This document shows, one piece after another, positions 31,570 through 44,466 of a DNA stretch of 64,000 nt (its first letter is position 1; every line of letters starts with the position of its first letter). A program made the position numbers and the translations under genes. Below the pieces are notes generated by a model, which saw nothing but the letters and a program-made list of their open reading frames with translations, searched no databases and was not told where the DNA came from. This DNA is from Mantis religiosa (taxonomy: Eukaryota > Arthropoda > Insecta > Mantodea > Mantidae): the NCBI GenBank assembly GCA_030765055.1, contig CM060947.1, positions 62,051,500 to 62,115,499 on the forward strand, given 5' to 3'.

Positions 31570-31816
31570 TCAAAACCTATTTGTAGTTGGTTTATTGATA
31601 CTCGTCACTTGTTTATATCAATGAGAGACTAGTTTCAAAGGCATTTGCCTCCATTTTCAATCTCTTTCCAACTGGCATCTGTTGTTGTCTGCCTTTGAAA
31701 CTAGTCTCTCATTAATATAAACAAATAAGTGACGAGTATCAATAAACCAACTACAATTAGTTTTTGAGATAAATTTTGACGTCACTGTTACTAAATTCCT
31801 CCAAACACATATAACG
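31570..31816. mobile_element. Tailed palindrome of the PLE-B family, 247 bp, 11 bp TSD
   Basis: TTTATTTTGTT is duplicated at 31559-31569 and 31817-31827. The arms (about 31583-31645 and 31690-31757) match PLE-B ends: GAGAGACTAGTTTCAAAGGC and GGTTTATTGATACTCGTCAC, inverted. The tail on the right (about 31760-31816, TTTTGACGTCACTGTTACTA) is the PLE-B tail seen at 24605-24645. So this is PLE-B with the whole body removed and both ends kept. Confidence 0.88.
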
Positions 31817-31827
31817 TTTATTTTGTT

Positions 31828-32360
31828 ATTTATATATTCATTCACTTATAGAATAATTTTAATAGCATAGGTAATTAACCTAGGAGCTTGATTTTGTGTG
31901 CACTCAAGTATCATGAAAGCTGAAGATGTGTTATCTATATTCTCCACAGCACTTTAGAATTGGTCTTATATATGTATTATATGTAGCATTTAAGTAGACC
32001 TTGAACAACCACATTTAATTTCAGCAAGTCTTCTTAATATCTTAAAAAAGAAATAAAATGTGGATGTTGAAGAACACATTTTATGTCAAATAAAGCTTTT
32101 TGTGGTATTTACTATTTCCGAGATATTATTTGTTACTTTGAATTTTAAAATACTAATTTTTTTTTTTTTTTTTTTTTTTTTAAATGGCAAGTTTGCTATT
32201 TCTTTTTACTCATGGTCATGCAAAATTCTTGGAATTTCACCATCACATAGTGTTCTTTTGAAATACTAATTGTTGCTTCAGCCTACTGCAACTTTATACA
32301 TAAAACAAAGTATATAAATGTAATAAAAGTTTATCTCAATAAGAATTAGAACAACAAACT
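31828..32360. other. Intron sequence with a poly-T run
   Basis: A run of about 20 T at 32158-32180; otherwise AT-rich with no signature. Confidence 0.4.
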
Positions 32361-32364
32361 TTTG

Positions 32365-32640
32365 GAGGCTGGCCCCGTAGCTCAGTCAGTAGTGCACCTG
32401 CCTGCCGTGCTAGGGGTCCCAGGTTTGATTTCCGGTGGTGGGGCGGAGAATTTTTCTCCAACCAAGATAATTCCTCATCTTCCCCAGAGTCTAGAAGTAT
32501 GAACGAGAGTGCAAATGTGTGCATGATCTAATGATTAAAACTCAACGAATACGAGTTAACACCTTCAATATGTTCCAAAGGAGAATGGCCGCCAATATGA
32601 CCATTGCAGTTAAAGGCGGGGTATAAATGGAACAAACAAA
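32365..32640 (+). repeat. tRNA-derived SINE, family A
   Basis: Starts GGCTGGCCCCGTAGCTCAGT (A box), then GGTCCCAGGTTTGATTTCC (B box), a body with CCTCATCTTCCCCAGAGTCT and the end GGCGGGGTATAAATGGAACA. An inverted copy lies at 53620-53845. Confidence 0.8.
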
Positions 32641-32995
32641 AAACTTTTGGAATAGTTTATAGAAGATTGATTAGAGAAAGTCATGTAAATGTGACATCTT
32701 TTTGTGAGAGGAGAGGGTTATAATGTTTGAGGATGAATTGCAATGTGGAATTTATATAGAACACTTTGCTTCATCTTAGGTATAGAATAGGTATTGTAAC
32801 AACACACTCAATATAATAACTAATGGCTTTTTGTTTTGTAATCAGTACAATGCATTCTCAAAGTAATAATAATTAAGAAATTACTATAGTGATAATGTTA
32901 GGCACCTTACTATTTGTATAGCATCTTGGAGTAGTTGTATGTAGCTTCCATCAAACAAGCTTCTTACTGTTTGAAATTCTGTTATTCTTTTACAG

Positions 32996-33303
32996 CTCGC
33001 AAACAAATTGAAGAATCAGTTCCGATAGTACGCAGTGACCGTGATATTCACTCTTTGCTTAGCATCAAGTTCACTGAAGGAAACACTGTGCCTACTTCAT
33101 TATACTCTATGTTCATCCAGGCAAGCAATGTACATGTACTTCGTGCTGTGGAACCAGGTTTGAGGTTACACTACCAAGAAAAGAATTGCTTGAACACTGA
33201 CATACAATGTAAGGAAGGTCGAGCCTTCTCTCTTGGAAACAAAAGTCAGTTGGCTCAGCTTATTTTGGACTTCAAGGGTTTGCATGCTACCATAGTGACC
33301 TAA
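32996..33303 (+). CDS. Chpf: Chpf-like gene, last coding exon
   Basis: This exon is 308 bp including the stop TAA (33301-33303), preceded by TTCTTTTACAG. Its first two bases complete the Ala codon. It encodes RKQIEESVPIVRSDRDIHSL... and NVHVLRAVEPGLRLHYQEKN, then NKSQLAQLILDFK. The HVLRAVEP block and the following Cys-containing segment are the C-terminal signature I associate with CHPF/CHPF2 rather than CHSY1/3. Across the five visible exons the frame is continuous (1110 bp). Possible polyadenylation signals (AATAAA) lie near 33912 and 33970. Confidence 0.87.
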
Positions 33304-34900
33304 TGGCAATTTGAATCTACAAGTAATATTATTTTCATATTATGTCTTTAACCAAAAATAGTATTTACATTCATTGTAAACACCTATTCCTGTATAATAA
33401 TGTTAATGCATTCATATATTTTTAAGAGATGACTATGTACCAAAAAGTGCCTTTGTTGAAAAAGTATTATGATCATGAGTAGTAAGATGATGATGACTGG
33501 TCTTTCACAGAATAGGTCAAAGCATAAGCGTGATATTAAGAACCAAGTCCCAGAGTGTTGGAAAGCAAATGATATTGTAAATGTTTTGTTTCCATTTGGC
33601 AGAGAAAGTAAATAATGTTACATTCATAAGTGAATATGAATTGTAAATCAATTTGATCTTTAAGAGAATTAGTTCTAATAGTATTTGAAAAATAAGAATA
33701 CTGAAGAAAAAAAGAAGAAGGATTCCTGCCATATTTTGAGAGGTGTACAATTTTGTAACTGTTAAGCAAATATTGTTGACTATTGCACATATTTTAATTA
33801 TATCAATAGGTAAATATACTTTTATAGAAGTGTATTTTTATATCAGTGCCATATTTTTAGAGCAATGTGTTTTAAAAATCCTATTATTATAAGAGTCTTT
33901 TAAGAGTCTTGATAATAAATTAGTTATATATTGACTAATTCATATTTTTAAATTAAATTGTAAAACCTGAAATAAACACTTTTATAAGCCTTACTTCCAT
34001 ACAGGAAAGCTCAGTGTAACGAGATGTACAAAGTTATTAAAATATGGTAAACCATTCTGATAGCCCTCTGCACTGCACAAGAGAATTTAAGAATCACCTT
34101 CTGTCATCAAAGACACATTAAAATGCTAACTTTATAGTGGGTGCTAGAAATCATGAACACCTGCTCTCAAGCAGGCAGCATATCTCATAAAAATAGGGTC
34201 ATTTCTTAATCCTTTGACCAATATGCATGTCATATGACGTCCAAGTAATCTTTCTATTTTACATTAAATTTTAATTAGTTCTATTAGGGATGAAAACTTA
34301 ACCTTAAAGGTTTGTTTTTGAATGATACACCTCAAAACTGGATAAACACACAGGGCACATCTTCAGATTCATGACAAATAATACTGGTTTCCTTGCAAAT
34401 TTCTTTTTTGCTACACACTAGACATTTTCGAAATAGTTGCGAGTTTTTTGGTTGTGGGTGGTATCCTTTTAGAAATGCATTTTCTCTCAAGTATGAAGGG
34501 TGCTGTAGTGGTGGATTTCTCACCCCCATTAACGAAAATTGAAAAATGGTTTGCAGTTGACCCACACATTGATATATAAGTTACAAGCTATTGCAATCCA
34601 AATATTTATTAACATTTTAAATACCATAGTTATATAATATCACTAGGAAAATATGCCTGACACCATGTGTGACATCAGTTCAATGCCACCAACCACGTGA
34701 GAGTAGCTCAAGTTTCATGGTAGAGTTAAATTTGATGGGAAATTGCAGAGAAGAGTGGTGAAGGTAGGCAACACTCACTTGTCACTGTGGTTCCAAAATT
34801 TACTTTAATTCTATACTATATAATATAAAAACATGTCAGCAAATGATAAGACTGCATAAGACAGTAACTTTACCTATGTGATTGTTTCAGCATGCTTAAC
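33304..34900 (+). other. Chpf 3' UTR and intergenic sequence
   Basis: The first part is probably 3' UTR, to about 33.98 kb, where AATAAA motifs occur. Beyond it is AT-rich with no recognisable element. Minus-strand ORFs of about 77 codons here have no motifs. Confidence 0.4.
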
Positions 34901-34902
34901 TT

Positions 34903-36990
34903 AAGTTTATTCATTCATTCATTCTTTATTCATCCTTTTAAAACATATACATATTTTTGAACATGTCATGGTTACAAAGTATATGTACAAAACAAAGAAA
35001 TAAAATGGTACAAGTTATTTACTATAGTACATAAATAATCATACATTATTATTTGCAAATTTACTGTTTAAAAATTCATTTATTGAGTAGAAACATCCAT
35101 TTATACAATATTTTTTAAGTTCCTTTTTGAAAATGTTATGGTTTTGGATGCTTTTTAGGTATGGTGGAAGTTTATTGTAAAGTTCATATGCTGATGCTAT
35201 TGGTTTAGTTTTATATAATTCTAATGAATGCATTTGTGGGGGATAGTTGACTTTTTTTCTTGTAAAGTAATCATGGTTGTTTCTATTCAGTTGTCTGTTG
35301 CTGTCTTTAATTTTCAAGTACAGTATTGTTTCATATATGTATAATGAATACAAAGTCATAATTTGTAGATTTTTAAATGCTTTTTTACATGATTCAGTTT
35401 TCTTTAATCCCTGGATCAACCTCACTGCTCTTTTTTGCAGTAAGAAAACTCGGTTTCTATGTTTCTTTTTACTATGACCCCATGCTATAATACCGTAGGT
35501 GAGGTGAGGATGGATTTGTCCGTAGTATATTGTTGTTAATAACTCTTTATTGCATAAGCCTGCAAATCTTTTTATGATGAATAGACTAGTTCAGATCTTT
35601 TTGCATATTTTATCTATATGATTATCCCAATTGAGATGATGTTCAATTATTACTCCTAAGAAGTTGCTGTATTCTACTTCTTCTATTTTGTCATTTCCAA
35701 TGAAAATATCAATATTTTTTATGTTTTTATTTTGTGGGGTACGGAAGTGTATACATTTCGTTTTGTTTATATTGACGTGTAAGTTATTTGACTGCAAGTG
35801 CTGGATTAAGTGTCTTGTATTTTGTGACGTTACTGTTTCTAAATTTTTTGTTCCGTTGCCTGTGTTAATAATTGATGTATCGTCTGCATACATTGTAATT
35901 TTGCTTCCAGGTAAATTTGGCATGTCATTTATATAAATAATAAACAGTAGGGGGCCAAGAACAGATCCTTGTGGTACTCCATATTTTACTTCGAGACTTT
36001 TTGAGTAATAATCTTACCTGAGTTCTATTGTTAAGATACGATTTTATTGAGTGGAGTACCTCGAATTCCATAGTTATATAGTTTGTCAAAAAGAATGTCG
36101 TGCTGTACGCAATCAAACACTTTTGTCAAATCTAATAATATGCAGTTGTTATCCGTGTGACTATCTAAGCTTTCTATTATGTGATCTGTGATTTCAGCTA
36201 TAGCTTGCTTTGTTGACTTATTTTTTCTGAATCCAAATTGTGCCTCGTTTAAAATGTTATGTTTTTCTAAAAAGGATAAAATTGTGTTTGCAATAATTTT
36301 TTCAATTGCTTTTGACAGCGTAGAGATTAGCGCTATTGGACAGTACTTTTCAGGTATTTCTTTATCACCTTTTTTGTATATTGGTTTTATGGTAGTTTTC
36401 TTTAGTACTTTTGGAAATAGGCCTTCTCTTATAACCGAGTTTATCATTTCAACTAGTGGTTCTAGAATATAAGGTGAACACTGTTTGAGTAGCATTGGTG
36501 ATATTTCATCTAGTCCTGCTGATTTCTTATTTTTCATGTCTTTTATTACTTTTATAAGTTCCTCGTTTGTTATTTCATCAATGTACATAGAATTTATTAT
36601 GTGTCTTGCATTACATTTATAGTTATTATTAGTCTTATTTCCTGCTGCTAGCTGTTCTACTTGTTCTAAAAAATATGCATTAAATATATTGCTTACCTCT
36701 TCTGGTTCATCAGTTATTTTATTGGCTATCTTTATCCTTAAATTGTCTATGTCCACTTCTGTGATTCTACAGTCGTTTTTTTATTATATTCCAAGTAGTT
36801 TTTGTCATATTTGAGGACTTAAGGATTTTTTTTTTAATATACTCTGATTTGATTTGTTTAATTGTTTCTGTATATGCTGTCTTTTGCTTTAAATATATCC
36901 TTTTTTCAGTTTCCCTCTTGGTTTCTTTAAACCTATCGTAACTAAGTTTTAGTTGATTTTTTACCTCCATAATATGTCTATTTATCCATT
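34903..36990 (-). mobile_element. CR1/Jockey-like LINE, 5'-truncated and broken
   Basis: Minus-strand reverse transcriptase with KKSAGLDEISPMLLKQCSPY, YCPIALISTLSKAIEKII, NEAQFGFRKNKSTKQAI, LLDLTKVFDCVQHDILFDKL and the catalytic box MYADDTSI, ending in the C-terminal NHDYFTRKK...NKLPPYLKS...FYSINEF. The first ORF (36756-36031) and the next pieces (36116-35925, 35923-35591, 35425-35039) are in different frames, so at least three breaks exist. The 3' end has a (GAAT)n-like tail at about 34905-34930. The 5' end, with any endonuclease domain, is missing beyond about 36990. Confidence 0.9.
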
Positions 36991-37310
36991 CTGCTTGCTG
37001 GCGCTTTGATATTTAAAGGTTGAATCACAGATTCCCATTAGCAAATGAATGGTTGAGAAAGACATTAAAAAAAATACTGTGAATATAGCTGGAGTATGCT
37101 GTGTTTATGCTTTATTGAATACTGATGTACAAACCATGGAAATATAATTTGTAGCATAATTTGCACATTTCAAATACCTGTTAGTGCCTTTGTCATAGAC
37201 AAATGTATTCCTGTAAATTACATGTTATTTAAAAGTATAAAAATTGAAAGAAGCATAGACAGTGAAGCACAGGTAAAATAAAAGTGAATCAAGATGATTG
37301 CTTCACTTCT

Positions 37311-37357
37311 ATTGTTTTTCACAGGAGCTGTTGCTCCCATCATCAGCTGAGTCTCGA
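37311..37357 (-). ncRNA. Hammerhead-like motif
   Basis: Minus-strand CTGATGA (37346-37340) intact, stem II GGAGC-AACA-GCTCC perfect, then GAAAAACAAT. GAAA is kept, but the bases that would form stem III are poor. Confidence 0.65.
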
Positions 37358-38298
37358 TTGGTGCAAATTGTAGTGCTTTCCTCCTCTGTGTCATCAGTAG
37401 ATGGCATGATGTATTTGTCAAAGATGTCTGGTGGTAGAGTTTTGAAATTCATGATTCTGTGCTGATTTTTTTCCCATATGAAAAAGCTGTCTCCAAGTTA
37501 ATATCGTGTCTGGTATTTTAAAAATGAAAAGCAACTGCTGATTTTTCTATTTCATCGTTTTTAATGTTGTGTATATGTTCTTTAGTTGTGATCTCAATGT
37601 TTCTTTTCGTTTTTCTTATATATATCTTAGGACAAGTTTTACATTTGATCTCGTAGATTCCTGGTTTTTCTTTTGCAGTAATTGAATTTTTTGGGGAGCC
37701 TTTTAACAAATTCTTGATATTGGATTTATTTCGAGATACAAGAATTATATTGCGCGTTGAGAAAAAATTTTTTTGGGAATTTATTATGGATTGATGGGTG
37801 GAAGGTAAACTTCTTAAAAAAATTTTGTTTTTCCCTGTAGATTCAAGGGTGGTAGTTTCTTAATTTTCTTGGCTCTGTTGAGTTTGTTAATTGTTTTGTC
37901 CACTAAATTTGGGTTGAAACCATTGGACATAGCTACATTTTTTAAGTGTAGGTATTCTTGATAATCGTCTCTGTTCAGTGGAAAGTTGGTCATATGAAAG
38001 ATTAAACTGTTGAAAATGGCATTTTGATTTGTTTTGGATTGAACCTATTATTCTTAATTCTATTATTCTGTATGTGTTGGTTTCCTGTAAATACCAAAAG
38101 CATGTTTGTTATACATCTTTTTAATCTTGATGTCCAAAAATGGGATAACCCTATCGTTTTCTGTTTCTAATGTAAATTTTATGGTGGATTCTGAATATTC
38201 AGAAGTGTAAGAGCATCTTGTATGAGTTTTTTAGGTACTATTGCAAAAATGTCATTAATATAACGATACCGAATATTGAAATAACATAGAAAGGTTTT

Positions 38299-38412
38299 AT
38301 TTGAAGCAAAAGGTTAGAAACAGTGATGTATTTAACATTTGAAAGTAATGAGTCGGTAATTCAAACACTAACATCACTTGTGTTTGAATTACCGACTCAT
38401 TACTTTCAAATG
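38299..38412. mobile_element. Minimal tailed palindrome, 114 bp, 10 bp TSD
   Basis: GAAAGGTTTT is duplicated at 38289-38298 and 38413-38422 within PLE coding sequence. A left tail of about 37 bases (ATTTGAAGCAAAAGG...) is followed by 33 bp perfect inverted arms (38336-38368 and 38380-38412) around an 11 base loop. It has no coding sequence and no hammerhead. Removing it and one TSD copy restores continuity of the surrounding PLE. Confidence 0.93.
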
Positions 38413-38934
38413 GAAAGGTTTTGTGATATGGGTTTCAAAAGCACTTATGAATAAATCTGCCAAGAAAGGAGACAAAGGGTCGCCTATAGCGGTTGCCCAA
38501 GACAGTTGCCCCGTCTTCTGTTTATAGATCTGTCAGTTAAAACTGAAAAAATGATGATTGATACACATTTCTGTAAGTTGTGAAAGTTTTTCAATTTCTT
38601 CTTCCGAAGAAACCTGTAGGTTTCAGTTTACACAGCATTGGTTCCAAAGAAAGATTGTTTGCGTAATTATGTTGCATCTGTAAACATGAGGTTTGTAAAA
38701 ACATTGGAGTTGAAAAGCATGGTGGTTCATTTTATTATTGAAAGAAGAAAGTTGAAATTTTGTAACAAATTAAACATCATATAAACTTTGAAGTAAATTG
38801 TTCAGTTTACAAATTATAATGAACAGTGATTAAACTTATATTTTCTTCACTGACAGTGACTCCAGTTTTTTAATTTTGAGTAGACCAATTGTGCATTGTT
38901 TTTCAAATAATTTAGAAGCTATTTATAATTGAAG

Positions 38935-39200
38935 TTAATTGGTGGAAATTAATTGTTCCTTCACACTAGCTATGTATAGGATAAGGTTTGCATAGATAGA
39001 GTCAAACTGAAAAATTCAATGCCATGGCCAGGATTTGAACCACGGATCTCCTGTTTTCCATCCAGTTACTCTTATCCATTGAGCTACCATGGCCAACATG
39101 CCGTCATGACATCAGATTTTCCTGGTAAACCACTAGGGGCTCTCGTATTCAAGATATACCATTTGTGGTGACTTACTATCGTAAGTACTTGAGTCCCAGG
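38935..39200 (-). repeat. tRNA-derived SINE, family D
   Basis: Minus-strand GGCCATGGTAGCTCAATGG and GTTCAAATCCTGGCC with the shared body TTGAATTTTTCAGTTTGACT. Preceded by AATTGGTGGAAATTAATTGT, found at several other family D copies. Confidence 0.7.
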
Positions 39201-39227
39201 CTTCATCATTAAACTCTTATTATTTAA

Positions 39228-39485
39228 GTTAATTGATGGAAATTAATTATTCCTTCACACTAGCCGTGTATAGACTAAGGTTTTGTATAGATTGTCCAAG
39301 ATTCCATCCAGGATGGAAGCGGTTGAACGGAAACCAGGAGATCCGTGGTTCAAATCCCAGTCATGACATTGAATTTTTCAGTTTGACTCTGTATACAAAA
39401 CCTTAGCCTATACACGGCTAGTGTGAAGGAACGATGTGGGTAAGAGTAACTGAATGGAAACCAGGAGATCTGTGGCTCATGGTGG
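39228..39485. repeat. Rearranged SINE D copies
   Basis: Pieces of family D in both orientations: GTTGATGGAAATTAATTAT, then GGAGATCCGTGGTTCAAATC and TTGAATTTTTCAGTTTGACT, then an inverted ACACGGCTAGTGTGAAGGAA. Confidence 0.6.
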
Positions 39486-42137
39486 CTCCTGAAAATGAAG
39501 CACTTTGAGATTTTCAGCATTGTCGCAGCATACATCACAAAGGGTCAAATCAATTTCATAATGTTGTACTGAAGCCTGCTGCATTTACAGTGGTCCCTTA
39601 TTCAGAAGTCTACCATGCATATTCCAGAACGGTCACAAGCACTTTCTTCACAGATTCCTTTACTTTATTAATTTTTTTCTTCAGTATGTAATACTGGGGA
39701 GTTGGTATGTTTCTACTCCATAGAAACTTTCTTTGTTTCAGGTGTGTAATGGTATGCACAGTACTTATCACCAGCTATAATTCTTTAAGAAAACCATTCC
39801 TTTCTGCAACACAATGCCTATAGTAGCCCAGCATATGATCATTCACTGACTCTTCTGGTCAGGTTCTTAGACATCCAGTGGGTACCACTTTATGTAATGT
39901 TAGTGTGCTATATATATAATATACACTCTACCACTGAAATGTTGAACCATTTCTGGATGCCTTTGTTCTTGAACATACTATCATGCAGTAGTGTGGTGAA
40001 ATTCTCAATAAGATGCAGAGTAACACCAGCAGCTTTAATTTAATGTCTACAGTGCAGTTTCACTGTAAGTAGTGCTGATGAAGGAAAAGATAAATTACTT
40101 TTGAAGCAGAGTGTAAAACATTTAAGAGTGAAAGGAAGAAACTATAGAGAGCCTTGTGTCAACCACAAGATCTCTGCAAAACTCCTGAGTCAAAAGCAGT
40201 AGGCAAGGTTTCCCAGTGAATGCACTGATTGTTCAAAATGCTCATCTGAATAGCTCTTGCAGAACACCAAACTCTTATCTTCCGCTGTGTTGCAGTTGTT
40301 ACTACTACTATTAGCTTGGTCCATAGTGAATCAGAAAAAGGTTCTCTTGGTCTACTTCAAAGAAGAAATGGTACTTTGGTCTACACATTTTCAAGTGAAT
40401 TCATCTTGAGTTATACCATTTGGCATAGAACATGTTACTCTTTACATGTTGATTGCAAAATATAAGATGTTTGCTATGTTTTTCACATATTCTCATAAGA
40501 GCTACACGTATTTAGAAAAATTATGTAAACTTCAAACCATATCTCAGTGAAATTTGAATTCCTAGCCTCAATAACAATGCATGAAAACAGAAAAATAAAC
40601 AAAACACTCTTCATTATTGACTGATCAGTACAAACTTGAAACTGTATTGTGTAATTTAAACATCCAATGACAGTAACATGACAAAAAATTACAGTGCATT
40701 ACTTAACTACATTCTCTGTGAAATTTAAATATCTAGGCACAATAACGATGCTATAAAAGTGGTGTGTGCTACTGATCCACTTCTATAATTTAATAATTAC
40801 GAGTACCATAAGTGCTACTTGATTTCATAAATTTCTGAGATTATTGTATAAAGTATAAAAACATTCTGGTGACATCAGAATAAGGTTGATCTGCATTTAC
40901 CGCTATTTATAGCTTCATGTCAAGATAGCCCATGTTCATGACCCACTTTTATGACCTCTTATTCAAATTTAGATTTTCGACCATTAGGATTTACTGACTT
41001 TATCATAAATTAAATGAAGTTTTGCACTGGAAAGCAAATTCCTTATATTCATTTAGTTTGCACACACTTCTAAATAAGGGCAGGTTACCCTTGAAGTATT
41101 TGAAAATCTTAAGTTATGCTTTATGTTTAGTATTTGTGTAAAAATTCTTCAAATTATATTCTGTGTTTTTGATAATCGAATCGCTCTTATGAATCCTGGT
41201 TGATTATGCCAACTTCATCAGCATTGATACAATTTCAAAATGGAAAGTCGTTCATGCCAGAGCATCACAAACTGAAGCATAAACTTATTAATGGGCAGAG
41301 AAGTGTATGTGCAGCTAAATTTCTCAACAGATGTAGGCTTTCTTGCCCCTCCCCGCACTTTTTCTTGTCTAATTGAAAGAGAATAGGGTTTCAAAATGGG
41401 CAGTGCTTAGAATAACTACCATTGATATCGGTTTGTCATTGTGTGTTAAAATATGTTTTACCCTTTAAGTGATAGGTAGTGTTTATATGCCATATGAAGT
41501 TTGGATTCTTCTTTAGGGGCCCTAAAATTAATCCAACGAATGCTTTGGTATGTTCTATATCCCAGACACTTTGCTTTTTATGGAAGTATAATGACAAGCA
41601 CGATTTGTAGACTAGCAACAATGTTTTCTTTTAATTAAAATCTTTTTTGACATTTAAATCTCTATTGTTATTATTAAACACAATTTTCCCCCATTATTAG
41701 CTATTACCAAAAATTGTACTACTAGCCGTGTTTACTTATCGGCACTACAAAGAGCGTGTAGGACATCATTAGGGTGGCGGGTGTGTTCAATTATAATCGA
41801 AAATTCAGAAATCACGAAGGAAAAATGCTGACTGTTGTAAACAGAAAAATCGACTTGATATTATAAGCAGTTTGGTCTGTATTTCGCACATGGTATCTTG
41901 CTTATAGTTCAACTGCCACTTATAATCAGTGACACGTGCCTGTATGCCACATGCATACAGTGAGTATGAGTGACAAGAAATTATATTGAACGCATGGAGT
42001 AGTTACCACAGATTAGTAGGTACAGTGCCGTGCTTTGGTGCCGTGAGTACATTATTATGATTTTGGCAGATTTTGGATACTTGAGTCATCTCATGTGTAG
42101 ATATATATACCATTTGTTTCATTATTGTTATTTATTT
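39486..42137. other. Unassigned intergenic sequence
   Basis: About 2.6 kb of moderately AT-rich sequence. No coding block, tRNA-like repeat, terminal repeat or inverted repeat stands out. Confidence 0.45.
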
Positions 42138-42575
42138 GTTTACTTAACGTCCTATGTGTGCTACTAGGTCGTATAGGAAGACAACTGAATAAAATTGGTG
42201 AAATATTGCACAGAACAAGATGATACTCAAATGAGTAGAGGATCCATAGAGCTTCAATTACGCAGCATCTGTGCCCATCAATTCGTTTCTGGGATAACGG
42301 AAAATCGCGGAAACAAACCTATATAAACCAGTGCTGTAGTTGGAAGAATGTTTCGACGGCACTCGCCAAACTGAAAAAAAGTTAAGGTGGTACTCGCCAA
42401 AGCATCGCTTCACGAATTTAGACGGTACGCTTACGTGTTAAAATTTTGGGTGGTACAGCGTACCGGCCCGACTAAAGCATTGATATAATCTAAATAACTT
42501 CCACTAGATGAGATTCGAGCTCGCGACCTCTTGAGTGTGAAGTAGACATGCTGTCCCACACCACAGAGATATGAC
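42138..42575 (-). repeat. SINE family C with a 150 bp insertion
   Basis: The family C ends are CTTAACGTCC...GATACTCAAATGAGTAGAGG and GAGATTCGAGCTCGCGACCT. Between TATATAAACCAG (42.33 kb) and about 42.49 kb is extra sequence containing GGCACTCGCCAA and GGTACTCGCCAA, absent from the other copies. Confidence 0.6.
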
Positions 42576-42834
42576 TGCACTCGGCGATAAGCGTTACTAA
42601 ACAGTTAAGTCATAAGTGGACAAAGTACCGCAGGTACAGTCGGATAACACAAACTTCAACAATACCGAGATGCTTCCAATGTGACGCGCAGATGTGCAGT
42701 TCAACACGGTGTTTCTTTGAACATTTTCTTGTGCAGTTGAAATTCTAATAGTATAATGGCAGTTGCAGTGCTCGCACTGACGTGTGCTTGTGAAGAGTTT
42801 AATTACGGAGGCATCTACACAGTTAAAAACAAGA

Positions 42835-42980
<146 letters not shown>

Positions 42981-43079
42981 AACACAGTTCTGTAGACAAG
43001 AAATAAAGGAGAAAAGGTTACTCCTACTCCTTGAGAAAGCAACATTTAGGGCAACAAAATGAGTGGGAGAGCCATCATG

Positions 43080-44200
43080 AAAAGAAAATGCTTCAACAAC
43101 TGGGGTTAAGGTTAGAACTTCAATGAAAAATCGAAAAACAGGCACAATCATATCTCTTGATGAGTTTGATAGGTACGTTGTGCGTAGAACATTTTTGGAG
43201 TACTATGAATAGGAAAAGGAAATTCCTACTTTGAGGAAACTCCTGAACTTCGCTAAAGAATAAATATTCAGGGTGGCAAAGAAACATTTAGAAAAATATT
43301 AAGAAAAATTGGATTTCAATGTAAGAAATGCAAAACAAACAATCTGTGCTAATGGAGAAACCACAAATTGTTGCAAAACTTGCAGAGTTCTTAAGGGCTA
43401 TTAGTGAAAATGTAAACGGCACACGTAAACCAGTAGTTTATACCCACGAGTCTTCGGTCCATACTCACTATGCCGTCAAGAAGTGCTGGCAATATTACGA
43501 AGTACCAGGTGTGTTGACTAATACTAGTGCTGGTCAAAGAGCAATTGTTGTACATGACTGGAGGGTCCATGGGATTTATTGACGGAGCAGAGTTGATTTC
43601 CGATTCAAAATCCAAATCAGCGAATCACCATGATGCAATGAACAGTCAAAATTATAAAAAGTGGGTAGAAGAGAAATTAATTTAAATATTCCACCTGAAA
43701 TCATTGTTGTGCTATACCGTACAGGAAAATAAAGCCCCTAACACTTCATCTCGAAAAGCACAGGTTATTCATTGGCTAACACAAAAGAACATTAAACATG
43801 ATCCGCAAATGACAAAAAAATGAGCTAGATAGTGCAAATTAATTTTAAAAAAGCCTGTTTATTGGAGTGATAGAATAATGGAACAAAGGGGCTTTACAGT
43901 CTTACGCTTTCCTCCGTACCACTGTGACCTTAACCCTATAGAGTTGTCTGGAATTTAATTAAACAAAAGATATATCATCGATTACTTTGAGTAATCTGAA
44001 GGCTATTAGAACAAGCTGCATAGCTCAAATTACACAAAATGATTGGATAGAAGTACGCAGACACGTGAAAGGAACTGAGCAAGACTTTAAGCGCCGAGAT
44101 GGGTTAATGGGGAAAATAATTGAAGATATAATTATAAACGTGGGTCTAGAGAGCAACGATGATGACGATGAAGACTGCAATCATAATGAATGTTATTTCG
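43080..44200 (+). pseudogene. Tc1/mariner-superfamily DDE transposase remnant
   Basis: Plus-strand blocks in several frames: VVYTHESSVHTHYAVKKCWQ (the first catalytic block, with Asp apparently replaced), GVLTNTSAGQRAIVVHDW, NYKKWVEEKLI and FPPYHCDLNPIELSG (the Asn-Pro-Ile-Glu block before the last catalytic acidic residue). Then RHVKGTEQDFKRRDG, a typical C-terminal segment of this family. Stops and frameshifts separate the blocks. The C-terminal ORF (43987-44466) is only the tail of this transposase and then unrelated sequence. Confidence 0.75.
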
Positions 44201-44466
44201 AGAATATGAATATTGAAGCAAAACAACGCAGTTCCAGTGGTACAGCTGATAAAGGGAACAGTAACACGCTGCTTCCGGGAACTAAAGTGAAGCTATCAGC
44301 AGGCGTGTACTGTTTTAATTTTATGACTGTACCACAGATTTCCCCTCGCTTCCCTCGCTCCGTGCGGTTCTCTAAGCTTCAAGTAGTAAACAGAAACAGT
44401 GCTGCCCTCCTTCGAGTGCATTCATATCTTGGCCGACTAGTAAGTAATGCGAATGAGTTGAGTTGA

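Larger units (their letters stand above)
37245..38660 (-). pseudogene. PLE of a fourth family, 5'-truncated, interrupted
   Basis: Minus-strand pieces: DPLSPFLADLFISAFETHITKP (about 38.48 kb), the YVDD position read as YINDIFAIVPKK (about 38.25 kb), a linker, then GIY-YIG (KPGIYEIKCKTCPKIYIRKT, 37.66 kb) with YIR replacing YIG, and an end near 37.44 kb. The catalytic box is altered and frames are broken. A 114 bp palindrome is inserted at 38299. The 3' end has a hammerhead and the tail GAAGCATAGACAGTGAAGC. Confidence 0.85.

Noticed and set aside
43987..44466. A 159-codon ORF as a host gene with an acidic domain
   Set aside because: Its first part matches the C-terminal end of the upstream DDE transposase remnant; the acidic run DDDDED is short and the rest is unrelated sequence.
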